Origin: Lepidostoma basale
Taxonomy: Eukaryota; Arthropoda; Insecta; Trichoptera; Lepidostomatidae
Reading direction: 5' to 3'
Assembly: GCA_022606425.2 (NCBI GenBank)
Contig: JAHDVF020001348.1
Span: 241,001 to 305,000, forward strand
Length of the DNA stretch: 64,000 nt
Under the pieces are notes generated by a model that saw nothing but the letters and a program-made list of their open reading frames with translations, was not told the DNA's origin and ran no database searches. Both the position numbers and the translations under genes were made by a program. Positions 51,432 to 61,632 of this stretch are shown piece after piece (position 1 is the first letter of the stretch; every line of letters starts with the position of its first letter).

Positions 51432-51600
51432 TTTTCATAACACTTTCATTCCCACTGCATTCACTTCTTATATTGACACTATCACATACAGGTTTACAAC
51501 ACATTCGTCTAAGAAATTTTAATTATACACATTCCGCTTTTGCCAATTCCATGTTTCACTTCCATACATAAGGGTCGGCACAAGAACACCACTGAGCAAT
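51432..51600 (-). pseudogene. LINE-B internal fragment
   Basis: Antisense of GVLVPTLMYGSETWNWQKR-like to NESVMKK-like sequence. No tail. Confidence 0.65.
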
Positions 51601-51674
51601 AAAGTGGACTTAAATCAAAATATACAAGTAATTTTATCAATTTTAATATACGAGTAAAACACTTAATAAAATAG

Positions 51675-52040
51675 AATGTTAATATGAATGTGTGGATACT
51701 CTGTGTATGATATTGTCAAATGAAAATACAAGAAGTGAATGCGATGCGAATGATGGTGTTATCAACAAAATAATGAAAAGATCATTAAGATGGTTTGGAC
51801 ACGTGGAAAGAATGAAAGAAGAAAGAATGGTGAAAAAAGTATATATTAACGATGTCAATGGAACTAGAAATAGAGGAAGACCGAGGAAATCGTGGCACGA
51901 TAAAAAATCAAATATTGAATGTCGGCCACGTGAGGAGTCGACACGCGTGATTGACACGATATAGGAATGTTGAGGAAGTAAGAGAAATATATAAAAGTGT
52001 GGCAGTCCATTATGTCTGCCTGCTTGTTAGTCAGTTAGTT
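51675..52040 (+). pseudogene. LINE-B 3' copy
   Basis: CGYSVYD, then NENTRSECDANDGVINKIMK, SLRWFGHVERMKEERMVKKV, YINDVNGTRNRGRPRKSWHD, then broken. Short TTAGTCAGTTAGTTA tail. Confidence 0.75.
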
Positions 52041-52715
52041 ATATTGTTAAATCAGGTGCTCACATTTATGAGGAAAAGAATTCATCATAATAGAGCCAGA
52101 TCCATTATAAGTCGACCATGTTTGGATTCAAAAATTGGCATACGTTTATGACCTGCTGTATAAATCTTATCAAAAAATTAAACATAGTTTTTAATATACG
52201 AGTATAATAGTGATGCTATTCACTCAAAAAGATAAAGAAATAATTCTAAATTGTAAATAATTTCATGTTTCCTTCAAACTTCACAGGTTTTTGAGAGCCA
52301 TCAAAAAGCAATATATATTTTTTAAGCATTAAGTATTAACCACGTGATTTTTAACCCCTCTCACGAAGAACGCGCACCTTTAACCTGTGACCCGCGTGAA
52401 CCGGCTCGGCTTGTACGAACCGGTTACGAAGGATGTTCCCGTGGACCGGCCGGGTCACGGGTCAAGGCCTCGTGGAAGATTAACTCCGCTACGCAAAATG
52501 CCAAATTCGAATCCTGTTTAATAAATAAAATATTAATGTTTTCCAAGTAATGCATAGCAGTTATTTTATGTTCTCTAAATACTTTTTTGCTTGTAAATAA
52601 AATTAATTTTAAATATTGATAAGAGCTTTGCTATCAATCATAAATACTATTATTATTATTGTTATTTTGTTGAATCGTTCTTTACATCATTACAGTGCGA
52701 CCCAAATCGATGTGA
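52041..52715. other. Unclassified; CpG-rich patch 52340-52500
   Basis: 52370-52480 is CpG-rich (TGACCCGCGTGAACCGG, TGGACCGGCCGGGTCACGG). A 68-codon frame there has no features. The rest is AT-rich. Confidence 0.35.
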
Positions 52716-52719
52716 AGGG

Positions 52720-52908
52720 TATATAGCTATCATATTGATCCTCATAAAATGAGATAGGTAGCTAATCTATCGCCATTTTATTGTCACGTAAATTCTACAC
52801 CAGACTAAAGAAAGTTTGACAATTACACTGCCATTATCGGGAATCGAACCCGGGACCTTCGGTGTAACAGTCGTAGCACTTACAACTAGCCATGAAGGTC
52901 GGCAATTC
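52720..52908 (-). mobile_element. tRNA-derived SINE
   Basis: Minus: B box GGTTCGATTCCC (52842-52853 region), body AACTTTCTTTAGTCTGGTG, AATAAAATGGCGATAGATTAG. The A box is damaged and the A-tail not obvious. Confidence 0.75.
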
Positions 52909-53029
52909 GTTTTTAATTAACTAGCAATAGATTGCGCCTTAAATCCTTGTTTGAGGATCGGTGACAATAATTCAATGAAGTTAAAATCAATCGCCAAGTC
53001 AAAATTGTATCATATTTTTCTGCTTTACA

Positions 53030-53165
53030 TAATTTAAACGAATGAAAACGCCTGTTATCTTGATATTTTGGTATTGTTTATGGGAATGACGTGTTTCGGC
53101 TTTCTAAGGCATTATCAAATGTGCTGTGAAATTATAGAAAACAGGCGTTTTCATTCGTGTTACAA
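53030..53165. repeat. Hammerhead palindrome family 1, compact
   Basis: GAATGAAAACGCCTGTTATC and GAAAACAGGCGTTTTCATTC as outer arms; one GACGTGTTTCGGC motif inside. Core partly lost. Confidence 0.65.
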
Positions 53166-53230
53166 ACAATAAACTTGTTATTTACCATATATATGATAGA
53201 TATTGCGATGAGTTAAAACATGATATTAAT

Positions 53231-53244
53231 TATGATTTTGGTAA
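53231..53244. repeat. Target-site duplication, left
   Basis: TATGATTTTGGTAA, identical to 54154-54167. Confidence 0.8.
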
Positions 53245-54153
53245 CTAACTAACTAACTAACTAACTAACCATCACGCCGTCTCCCCGAAGGGGTAGGCAG
53301 AAAGAATGGACTGCCACACTTTTCTTTCCTGACATATTTCTTTCGCTTCCTCAACATTGATACATCGTGTCATGCACGCGCGTCGATTTCTCTGACTCCT
53401 CACATGGCCGACATTCAATATTTGATTTATTTGATCGTGCCACGTTTTCCTCGGTCTTCCTCTATTTCTGGTTCCATTTACATCATTAACATAGAATTTT
53501 TTTACCATTCTTTCTTCATTCATTCTTTCAATATGTACAAACCATCTTAATGATCCTTTCATTATTTTGTTCATGACACCATCATTCGCACCGCATTCAC
53601 TTCTTATATTTTCATTCGACACTCTATCATACACAGAGTATCCCCACATTCGTCTAAGAGATCTCATTTCTACTGCATTTATTCTACTTTCATCCTTCTT
53701 TTGCCAGTTCCATGCTTCGCTTCCATACATAAGGGTCGGTAGAAGAACACCATTGTGCACTGCCATTCTAACTTTTTTGGATAGGTTTTTGTTTGCGATG
53801 ACAACTTTAAGTGCACCATTCACTTTGTTGCCTGCCCCAACCCTTCTTTCAATATCCCTCTCCACTCGCCCATCTCTTGTAAACATACTACCTAAATACA
53901 CGAACTCAACTACTTGCTCCAAATTTTCACCATTCACGCTAATGTTGCAGACTGTCGTGGTTTCTTCCTTTTCAAAAATCATTACCTTGGACTTATTAAC
54001 ATTTATCATCAGATCATTTCGCATGCATACCTCATACATATAATTCACCAGGACTTGTAGTTCATGCTCGTTGTCTGCAAGAAGGACAGCTTCATCCGCA
54101 TACAAGGGGCAGCTTACTGACACTCTGCTCATTTTGGCACCTACATCCAAAAA
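53245..54153 (-). mobile_element. LINE-B, longest copy, with 14-base target duplication
   Basis: A 5'-truncated insertion flanked by identical TATGATTTTGGTAA (53231-53244 and 54154-54167). Tail of six or so GTTA units. Identical duplications and a long open frame make it one of the younger insertions here. Confidence 0.88.
53272..54150 (-). CDS. LINE-B ORF2 C-terminal fragment (end of RT and C-terminal domain)
   Basis: A 292-codon open frame. It begins inside the reverse transcriptase: CPLYADEAVLLADNEHELQ is RT motif C, with Glu replacing the second Asp of YADD, so even a full-length version of this sequence would probably be inactive. Then NVNKSKVMIFEKEETTTVC, NISVNGENLEQVVEFVYLGS, RVGAGNKVNGALKVVIANKN, LMYGSEAWNWQKKDESRINA, RKTWHDQINQILNVGHVRS and the terminal SAYPFGETA. 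The family is RTE-like by its C-terminal words and tandem-repeat tail. The apparent start (MDVGAKMSRVS) is just the truncation point, not a true N-terminus. Not expected to be translated as a gene. Confidence 0.85.
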   Translation of the reverse strand: MDVGAKMSRVSVSCPLYADEAVLLADNEHELQVLVNYMYEVCMRNDLMINVNKSKVMIFEKEETTTVCNISVNGENLEQVVEFVYLGSMFTRDGRVERDIERRVGAGNKVNGALKVVIANKNLSKKVRMAVHNGVLLPTLMYGSEAWNWQKKDESRINAVEMRSLRRMWGYSVYDRVSNENIRSECGANDGVMNKIMKGSLRWFVHIERMNEERMVKKFYVNDVNGTRNRGRPRKTWHDQINQILNVGHVRSQRNRRACMTRCINVEEAKEICQERKVWQSILSAYPFGETA

Positions 54154-54167
54154 TATGATTTTGGTAA

Positions 54168-54515
54168 ATTAAATATTTGTATTTTTTTAGATTTGAAAGT
54201 AAAGTTTAATTTATTCTTATGCGTACTCTTATAAAACAATATGTTTTTTTTATCAAGAAAATTTGATAATACTTCCTTATATTTGTGCCATCATTTTAAA
54301 CTATTAAAATTTATAATAAGTACATCGTAAATGCAAGAAATGTAAAATTCATAAAATTCAGTGATAAAATGTTAGTTTTGAAAGAAGCGGAAATTTGTAA
54401 TTAGTAACGGATTGAGTTTATTGCTGATACTAAATAATGTGCAATGGATGCATTTCTTCTCTTCAGTCTAGATTGTTTCATACACCAATTTATTAAATCT
54501 TGCCGGAAGTTAATA
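54168..54515. other. AT-rich, no gene recognised
   Basis: Nothing supported. Confidence 0.35.
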
Positions 54516-54517
54516 AC

Positions 54518-54605
54518 CGTTACTAACTAACTAACCTAACATCAAGCGGTTTTCCTGAAGTGATAGACAAATTACAACACTCTCCTGTCGTGTTAGCCTT
54601 CACTT
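54518..54605 (-). pseudogene. LINE-B 3' end, degenerate
   Basis: TACTAACTAACTAACC then ACATCAAGCGGTTTTCC and ACTCTCCTGTCGTG. Much diverged. Confidence 0.5.
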
Positions 54606-55008
54606 AATTCATATTTTGTGAAAATTGCAACAAAAAGAAAACATGGATTTTTACGATTTTTCAAACTTTTTTCGAACAACATTTATATGTACTCGTATAT
54701 TCACCATTTATAATTTCCATGTTTCCCAGTCATTTTTTTATCCTATTATTATTTAATCTGTATAACTTTCATTTGCAGTACAAATAAGATCTTTAAATCT
54801 ATGTTATTAGTTGGAAAGTTTCAATCCTGGGATTGGTTTGCAGCAATTTCTTATATTCTTCTCTTCCATTCTTCCCTGTCTTGTGCGGTTCTTTTGAAAT
54901 CTGCATATGATGAGCAGCGTACGTCCACCTAAAGGTCATCTAGGTACTCTCGGCGTGGGCGTCGCCTAGAGTTTGTCCCCTCGGTCATACCCTCCATTAT
55001 GGCATGCA
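54606..55008. other. Unclassified; antisense LINE-like stretch 54810-55005
   Basis: 54830-55000 (GGCGTGGGCGTCGCCTAGAG, 54954-54973) looks like an antisense LINE 3' end, family not assigned. Confidence 0.35.
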
Positions 55009-55009
55009 A

Positions 55010-55560
55010 GAGATCTATGTATGATTTTCAAATGCAAATATAAGGAGTGAATGCAATGCAAATCGAAGTGTTATGAACAAAATAATTAAAGGATCAGAAA
55101 GAAAATATGGTTTGGACATCTGGAAAGAATTAATGAAAAATAATAGTACATAAAGTATATCGTACCTTCGGTAAGACAAGGGCACAATTGCACGAGACAT
55201 TTTAAGATTTTTGAAGAATAATATTGTGTTATTCTGGCTGTATTGATCATACACTATCGCCCTCTGGCAAAATGAGACTGAACTTAATGAGCGACTCTGT
55301 TCCTCCAGATAAAGGGATGTTTTTAAAATACATTTGAATACTTGACTCATTTTGAGAATTTTCAACAGTTATGCCCTTGTCTTACCGAAGGTGCGATATG
55401 TTCACGATGTACATGGACCAAGAAATAGAATGCATGCGTGATACGATTTATGAATTTAGAGGAATCGAGAGAAGTGTGTCAGGATAGAACAATGTGGCAG
55501 TTCATTATTTCTGCTTACCCAATCAGGAGACGACTCGATGGTTAGTTAATTAGTTAGCTT
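55010..55560 (+). pseudogene. LINE-B 3' copy interrupted by a MITE
   Basis: 55010-55160 (SNANIRSECNANRSVMNKII, then GSERKYGLDIWKE) and 55400-55560 (MFTMYMDQEIECMRDTIYEFRGIERSVSG-like, ending GGTTAGTTAATTAG). The reading frame is broken in several places. Confidence 0.75.
55161..55395. mobile_element. MITE with CG(T/C)ACCTTCGGTAAGACA termini
   Basis: Ends CGTACCTTCGGTAAGACAAG and (minus) CGCACCTTCGGTAAGACAAG, terminal repeat of about 26 bases. The uninterrupted LINE-B sequence (AAAGTATATGTT) shows ATAT was duplicated. 235 bases. Confidence 0.8.
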
Positions 55561-55727
55561 TCGTTTGGCCTGAATTGTATATCTTACACACAGACCAAGC
55601 CCCGCTATAAATCAATATAGCGCATTACTCTACAAACAATGGTCCCATCAATTGTGAGAGAAAGAGATACAATAGATGAAGCTGTGTCAAAAGATCGAAG
55701 TTCAATGTATTATTTAAATTATTATAA

Positions 55728-55885
55728 GATCTACCACGAAAGTCGGCTGGTTTGACTGCCGCACCGAAGGACCCGGGTGTAATTCCTGGCAATGACAGTG
55801 TTAAAACAAACTCATGGTTCTTGTAAAATTCACGTGACAATAAAATGGCAATAGACTAGCTACCTATCACATGTTAAGAGAATCT
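55728..55885 (+). mobile_element. tRNA-derived SINE, plus copy
   Basis: Head CTACCACGAAAGTCGGCTGG, then GGACCCGGGTGTAATTCCTG (B box diverged), body AATTCACGTGACAATAAAAT and AGACTAGCTACCTATCACA. Confidence 0.7.
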
Positions 55886-55944
55886 GTGGCTAAAAAAAGG
55901 AAAGAAGCTATTACTTGGTGGTTCGACATATTTAAAATTAGAAT

Positions 55945-56285
55945 TAAACACTTTTAAAACGTTGTATAAAACCACTTTATTTTGAGTCAGGAGCGCCAAC
56001 CGGTTTCACTCTGTAACTAGCTTCGTCAGGGCTGTACACAAACTTCGTCAGGGCTATACACAGTTTGTCTATAGCCCTGACAAAGCTCGTTACAGAGTGA
56101 AACCGGTTGGCCCTCCTGACTCAAAATAAAGTGGTTTAATACAACGTTTTAAAAGTGTTTAATTCTAATTTTAAATAATGATATTTTTTGTGTTTTTGTA
56201 ACCCTGATGCAGCTCTGGCGGGAGCGAAACCGATTGGAGTTACCAAATAAAGTGGTGTTAATACAAATTACTAAGAGTGTTTTTA
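55945..56285. repeat. Hammerhead palindrome family 3, three motifs
   Basis: Left arm and right arm mirror each other (TTAAAACGTTGTATAAAACC with its complement). A third, tandem motif follows at 56212-56260 (CUGAUGC, stem II GCUC/GAGC, GAAA). Outer AATAAAGTGGT words repeat. Confidence 0.8.
55995..56045 (-). ncRNA. Candidate hammerhead ribozyme, family 3 left arm
   Basis: Minus: CUGACGA (56029-56023), extra A, stem II GCU(A)/(G)AGU, GAAA (56007-56004), AC-CG-GU and GUU triplet (56000-55998); GCC and GGC close stem I. Full core. The right-arm partner (56070-56110) has CUGACAA. Confidence 0.5.
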
Positions 56286-56630
56286 TTATTTTGTTCTATC
56301 ATACATTGTTTTTCCGCACATGGTTTTGGTTTAATGTTTTAATTTTTGTAATAATTTGGATATAGAACGGTCAAAAACTATGGCGGTGATTTGTTATGAG
56401 TAAAGAGAACGTACTGTGCTCACACTAATTATCTATGTTAATTGGAAATTACTGTTGAGACTTACGGCGAGCGGACAGAGGATTGACGTCTTCGCGTGAA
56501 AGTGAATATACCTTAGGGAATGTTTACACTTGTACATTCTAATTTACATTGTTGCCATATAATTAAATGTCTTCTCTCATCAAACATTATATCAAAATTA
56601 TATTAATTCATACCTTAACATTTAAAAAAA
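56286..56630. other. No gene recognised
   Basis: Short LINE-B-like relic ATCATACATTGTTTTTCCGC near 56298; the rest unclassified. Confidence 0.35.
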
Positions 56631-56634
56631 TGTT

Positions 56635-56885
56635 AAATTAAATAACTTTGTTTTTATATGACAATTGTTTTTTTTACGCGACAGCTGTTTCATCAACCTG
56701 TGTTGACATCATCAAGTGTTACAATAATATATCAAATGTATTGTCGTACATTTGACATATTATTGTAACACCTGATAATGTCAAAATAGGCTGATGAAAC
56801 AGCTGTCGCGTAAAATAAAATACAATTATGATACAAAAACAAAGTTATTTAATTTAACATTTTTATAAATATTTTTAACTCTTTT
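56635..56885. repeat. Hammerhead palindrome family 2, both arms
   Basis: Arms around ATTTGATATATTATTG / CATTTGACATATTATTG. Left-arm core UUGAUGA, right-arm CUGAUAA: each one base off the consensus. GAAA and CAGCUGUC retained in both. Confidence 0.75.
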
Positions 56886-57019
56886 ATAATTTGTCTTGAC
56901 ATCACTTAATTTTGTTTACGTGAATAGATTATACATTTAAAAAATATTTTAATTGTTAAAAATTTTATGGTAGACGTTCAGTGTAAATAAGAAAATTTAA
57001 AAAAAAAATCAAAATATCA

Positions 57020-57285
57020 AATTTATTGTTTCTTAAACAATGATGTAAAATTCCAGATTAAATAATTAATATGAATGAAAACATCCGTCTTCTAGGAGTT
57101 TATTACATTTATGATGGAATGACATGTTTCGCCCTTTCAAATCATTATCAAATATTTAAAGAATGTGATTTTGTTGTTATGTAACATTTGATAATACCTC
57201 AGAAGAGCGAAACATGTCATTCCATCTTATATGTGTATAATAAAACTTCTAGAAGACAGATGTTTTAATCCATATTAATTTTGTA
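57020..57285. repeat. Hammerhead palindrome family 1, both arms
   Basis: TTGTTTCTTAAACAATG end; GACATGTTTCGCCC and GAGCGAAACATGTC arms. The box before stem II reads UUGAUAA. Confidence 0.75.
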
Positions 57286-57302
57286 AAAAAACGTTTTTAA
57301 AT

Positions 57303-57605
57303 GTAACTAACTAACTAACTAACAATCACGCCGTCTCCCCGAAGGGGTAGGCAGAAAGAATGGACTGCCACACTTTTCTTTCCTGACATATTTCTCTCGC
57401 TTCCTCAACATTCATACATCGTGTCATGCACGCGCGTCGATTTCTCTGACTCCTCACATGGCCGACATTCAATATCTGATTTATTTGATCGTGCCACGTT
57501 TTCCTCGGTCTTCCTCTATTTCTGGTTCCATTTACATCATTTACATATATATTTTTAAACATTCTTTCTTCATTCATTCTTTCAATATGTCCAAACTATC
57601 TAAAT
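57303..57605 (-). pseudogene. LINE-B 3' copy
   Basis: Open frame 57326-57577 (83 codons): NEERMFKNIYVNDVNGTRNR, RGRPRKTWHDQINQILNVGH and a SAYPFGETA end. (GTTA)n tail. TAAATGT flanks on both sides suggest the target duplication. Confidence 0.8.
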
Positions 57606-58130
57606 GTTATTTAGTTAAAATCTCTTTTTAATTCGTTGTTATTTGAATCTGTCTTAACCGCCAAGTTCCGGTTGTAGCAAAAAAAAGTAAATTTATAAAA
57701 CAAAACACTTTTCATTACGAATTAAATTATTGACAGAACAAGTTGGCGTACTGACACCGACCAGTTTCTTATCTCTCCTCCGCTTATCTCGTAGGTCCAT
57801 CACAGAGCCTGAGCCCAATTAATAATTGTGAGCGCATACCAGTGGAGTGCGGCTACAATCTTCTTCTTCTTTTTTCTAGCCTATGTCTCATTTACTTGGG
57901 GTCGGCTCTTCTAGTATGGTGTCTCCAGGACCGTATATCCTGGTTGACATCTGATGGGACCTGGTCTCTTTTGAGACTCCTGTTGATATCCCATCAACGT
58001 CAACTTAGACCTACCACGTTCTCTGCGTTGCTGGTCAAAATATTAAATAATACAATGAACTTATAGCAAGAAAAATATTTTATAATAATGAAAAATGTCC
58101 ATTGTTCTGGCCGAAATACTATGATACGAG
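57606..58130. other. Unclassified; antisense LINE-like stretch 57865-58050
   Basis: CTTGGGGTCGGCTCTTCTAG (57896-57915) and CTTAGACCTACCACGTTCTC are in the style of antisense LINE ends. No family assigned. Confidence 0.35.
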
Positions 58131-58134
58131 TACT

Positions 58135-58325
58135 TCAACATTATTACTGTTAAAATTTAAAACACTGTTATAATATCACAATTTATTTTTATTCACTGAG
58201 AGTGTCGCGACAGCTGTTTTGCCAACCGATGTTGGCATCATCAGGTGTTGCAACGTAATTGTAACAATATAATATATATATATATGTGATACCATAAACA
58301 GCGTTCTATAATTTAACAGTTTTAA
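58135..58325 (-). repeat. Hammerhead palindrome family 2, one arm
   Basis: Minus CUGAUGA (58244-58238), perfect stem II GCCAAC/GUUGGC with loop AUCG, but AAAA in place of GAAA (G12 lost), then CAGCUGUC. This copy shows what the ancestral stem II looked like. Confidence 0.7.
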
Positions 58326-58349
58326 AAATATATGGAACACAAAAAACAA

Positions 58350-58890
58350 TAAAATGAAAGGATCATTAAGATGGTTTGGACATATGGAATGAATGGATGA
58401 AGAAAGATTGGTAAAATAATTATATGTTAACGATGTAAATGGAACTAGAAATACAGGAAGACCTAGGAAAACGCGGCACGATCAAATACATCAAATATTG
58501 AATGTCGGTCACGTGCGGAGTCAGAGAAAGATGTATGATTGTTGAGGAAGCGAGAGAAATATATATTTTTTTTTACACGAGAGATAACTTAAACCCAATT
58601 ACTGTATACAATTTGTTTTTAGCTGTTATATTGATTCTCGTGACATTCGATATTAAGCTAATCTATCGCCATTTTATTGTCACGAGAATTCTACACCAGA
58701 CCAAAGACAGTGTGACAATCACACTGTCATTGCCGGGAATCGAACCCGGAACCTTCGGTACGGCAGAGCTCTTACCATTCTGCCACGAAGGTCGCCATGT
58801 CAGGAAAGTCTAATATGTCAGGAAAGAAAAGTGTGGCAGCCCATTCTTTCTGCTTACCCCTTCGGAGAGACGGCATGATGGTTAGTTAGT
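58350..58890 (+). pseudogene. LINE-B 3' copy interrupted by a SINE
   Basis: 58350-58562 (GSLRWFGHMECMDEERLVK-like, DVNGTRNTGRPRKTRHDQI) and 58796-58890 (CQERKVWQPILSAYPFGETA-like, then GGTTAGTTAGTTAAC). The SINE sits at NVEEAREI. Confidence 0.75.
58563..58795 (-). mobile_element. tRNA-derived SINE, full length, inside LINE-B
   Basis: Minus: head with A box TGGCAGAATGGTAAGAGC and B box GGTTCGATTCCC, body, and A tail (T run 58566-58574). AATAT(G/A)T-like sequence at both joints suggests the target duplication. The cleanest promoter of the family. Confidence 0.85.
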
Positions 58891-59245
58891 TAACTAGTTT
58901 ATGTATATTTTTACAGTATCTAAATATTTCTTTAAGTTTTCACTGTGGATGTTTTATATTTTTTTTATCTGCCGCCACTGACATAGATGGTCTTATGATA
59001 AGGGAGCGGGCAGCGCTGTCTCAAGGCTGGTGGTTGCACTTTCAAAACTGTTTCAAAATTAATCACACAATACTATACCGTCAGCGACAAATTACAAATA
59101 ACCCTGCCCACAATTAATGGCTAGCTTTGATTTAGTGCATTATTGTTAATGCTGTTTTAAGGCGTTTTCAATCAACTGTAATAAATAATTGATATACATT
59201 TATGTATATTTTTTTAATTTTGCATTTTACAGTGGCGTAGGTATT
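58891..59245. other. No gene recognised
   Basis: Nothing supported. Confidence 0.35.
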
Positions 59246-59247
59246 TT

Positions 59248-59575
59248 TAACTATCTAACTAACCATCACGTTGTTTCCCCGCAGGGGTACGCAGATAGGA
59301 TTAATCGCCACATTGTTCTATCCTGGAAAAATTCTCGCGACTCTTCTACATTCACACACCGCTCATCGACTCATGCTCATCGACTGTTCCTACTTCGAAC
59401 ATGGCCGCCTTTCAGTAATTGATTAATTTGGTAGTAATTAATTTTTAACCATTCTTCCCTCATCCATTCGTTCCATATGTCCAAACCATCTTAGTGACCC
59501 TTACTTAATTCATTTGGTCATGCCGTGTTTTTCTTGTTCTTTTTTTACTTATTTTTCCATTCAGACGATTTGACT
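59248..59575 (-). pseudogene. LINE-B 3' copy, diverged subfamily
   Basis: ACTAACCATCACGTTG, CCCGCAGGGGTACGCAGA, then RSRNSR-like and RMDEGRMVKN-like antisense in a scrambled order; CATGCTCATCGACTGTTCC shows a small duplication. Confidence 0.65.
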
Positions 59576-60571
59576 TTTTTTTACATTTCCATTCATTTTT
59601 ATTTTATGTATTCGTGAATTAATATTTATCTTTAATTAGACGTTTCGGAGATCGTTGCAGTCTGCAATGTAAATTTGTAATTATTATTGTGACAAGTAAT
59701 CAGTGCGAAATTATTTTGGCTAATCAATCACTTCACAATATTAAACACAGTCCATTATTTAATGATAGCTTTCGTCATACGCTATTTTAAATATACAATT
59801 TGAGTTGAGTTAAAATGATTCTCCAATATTAAAGAGGTGCAACTTTTGTTTTGATTTATATATAATACAATATTTAAAAAGACAACTCTTCCGTGAGACA
59901 CTCTCTGTAATCTTTGTACAAAAGGTGGTGACCCAGTTGGCTGATGTATTTCAGAAAATACACGATTTAACAATGTTGACAGATTTTTCCCGATATCATC
60001 TTCATATCTTCATATATCTTTAATTGGGAGTTCTGACGTCATAAGTTTGGACTGTCCCTTTAAAATTTTCCTTCCATAGAAAGGCACAAAATCACATATT
60101 CATAACCACACGTGATGCATCAAAAATAATTCAACCGTTTTAATAATAGACTTGGATTTTTTTTACTTTTTCAAGTAGCACAAACATATTATAAAAGTAT
60201 TATATTATATTTGTAGAATGCGTATTATATTCATAGTATATAAAAAAAACTTTGACATAAATAATATTTTACAATTATGTATTTTTATTAACACGTGATC
60301 TTTAGGTACTATTATATATTAAATGTTAATAATGATAATACAGTCAATCATTAAAATACATCTTACGAAATGTGTGTTTTAAAAATTTAAAATATATTTT
60401 AAAAAACCGTCTACGAGTAGTATATCATTAAACACAAATATGATAATATTTTTATTATTTGTTTTAATTGAAACTAACGATTGTTAAATACATACAAATT
60501 ATTGAAATAAGTGTATATTTTTATTTTTAATTATTCCCTTTCATAATATTGAATATTATTTATTTTTTCAG
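59576..60571. other. AT-rich, no gene recognised
   Basis: 59640-59665 (GACGTTTCGGAGATCGTTGC) is a family 5 relic. The rest reads like intron or intergenic DNA, ending in a pyrimidine tract and AG (60561-60571). Confidence 0.4.
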
Positions 60572-61065
60572 TTTTGTGAAGACAATCCAGTGCCCTTTGT
60601 AACAAGTGACAGTTTGATGTTAACACTTCAATTGATTGCATGTCAGTTTATCAATTACATTTTCATAAAGTGCCACATAGAAACTGTGTGAAGATTCAGC
60701 AATAGTTATTAAATTTAAAAAATATTTTTTATTTTAATTCAAATGAAAACATCAAACTTTAATTTAAATCCTAGTATAGAGTTGAATTTAGTGACACTGT
60801 GTAGAAAAGTGTAAACATTAACGGTGTTAAAAATTGTGTTGTGTAAAATTCTCGGTTCCTTTCTATTCGTGCTGCATTCGGTGTGTCGCTCCTAGTCTGC
60901 ATGGGTTTAGTCCCGCAGTAGGTGTAAAATAATTCTGGCGCTCGGCGCAGAAAGGCCCGAAGATAGCTACTGTGGCAGCCAAGTTGCTGGGTCTGCAGGC
61001 GACCCTTGCGATGAGGGAAGTCGAGGCAGAGACCCCCGTCATCTGGCCCTCCTGGTGTTACTCAG
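60572..61065 (+). other. Candidate host exon (mostly 5' UTR)
   Basis: Bounded by TATTTTTTCAG (60561-60571; acceptor-like) and CTCAG|GTTTGT (61065/61066; donor-like). The first part is AT-rich with several upstream ATGs; the last 130 bases are GC-rich and unlike the flanks. Not repeated in the window. It may instead be a first exon with a start site inside. Confidence 0.35.
61011..61065 (+). CDS. Possible partial coding start in the candidate exon
   Basis: ATG at 61011 opens a frame MREVEAETPVIWPSWCYS that runs to the donor-like site with one base left over (phase 1). The same frame is open upstream to a stop near 60935 (QKGPKIATVAAKLLGLQATL), so the true start could also be spliced in. A short upstream ORF (MGLVPQ) sits at 60901. 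I do not recognise the protein. The evidence is only composition, an open frame and splice-like signals; 18 codons alone prove little. Confidence 0.25.
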
Positions 61066-61369
61066 GTTTGTTAGGACGATGTTCTTAATCAAAATTTCAC
61101 CTCTCTTTCACCCTCGGGTGAATTTCTTATAATTTGTGGAAGCGAGAAGATTTATTTTTGTTTTTAGTACAATTGATAAATCTTCTATGAAAAATAAGAT
61201 ACAGGTCTTCGTCTACATAGTGACAAAATACAATTATTTATTCACTCTTGCATAAGCTAAGGTGTAAATTTTTATTTTAAATTTCTCATATTTAAAGGGT
61301 TGTTTTTTGTATGCATCGATTAATCTATTTCGCAATATTCTCTTCTTCTTAGTCGAATTCCTCAGTGTG
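61066..61369. other. No gene recognised
   Basis: AT-rich; would be intron if the candidate exon is real. Confidence 0.3.
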
Positions 61370-61632
61370 AAAATTATAAAGGTCTCATATTTAGGTCATG
61401 TGCTAAGGGAAGAAAAATACCACCTCCTTCGACTGATATTAATGGGTAAAGCGTCGGGAGTTGGTAGAAGGCAGCTGTCCTGGCTGCGGGACATCATAGA
61501 ATGGACAGGAATTACAAGAGCTCAGAACCTGTTCCAAGTGACACAGGATAGAGATGCCTTTGCTGTAGTGATCGTTAACGTTGGGGGGGGGGGGGGGTCT
61601 GACACGGCACCGAAAGAAGAAGATTCATGAAT
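61370..61632 (+). pseudogene. LINE-F 3' copy
   Basis: Frame VKIIKVSYLGHVLREEKYHL, LRLILMGKASGVGRRQLSWL, RDIIEWTGITRAQNLFQVTQ, then a 15-base G run (61583-61597) and a GAAAGAAGAAGA tail. Same family as 38506-38880. Confidence 0.75.

Noticed and set aside
51432..52040. Second twin-primed LINE-B
   Set aside because: Inverted segments are separated by about 75 unrelated bases, seem to be different subfamilies, and no target duplication was found.
53567..54043. 158-codon plus-strand frame
   Set aside because: Exact antisense shadow of LINE-B ORF2.
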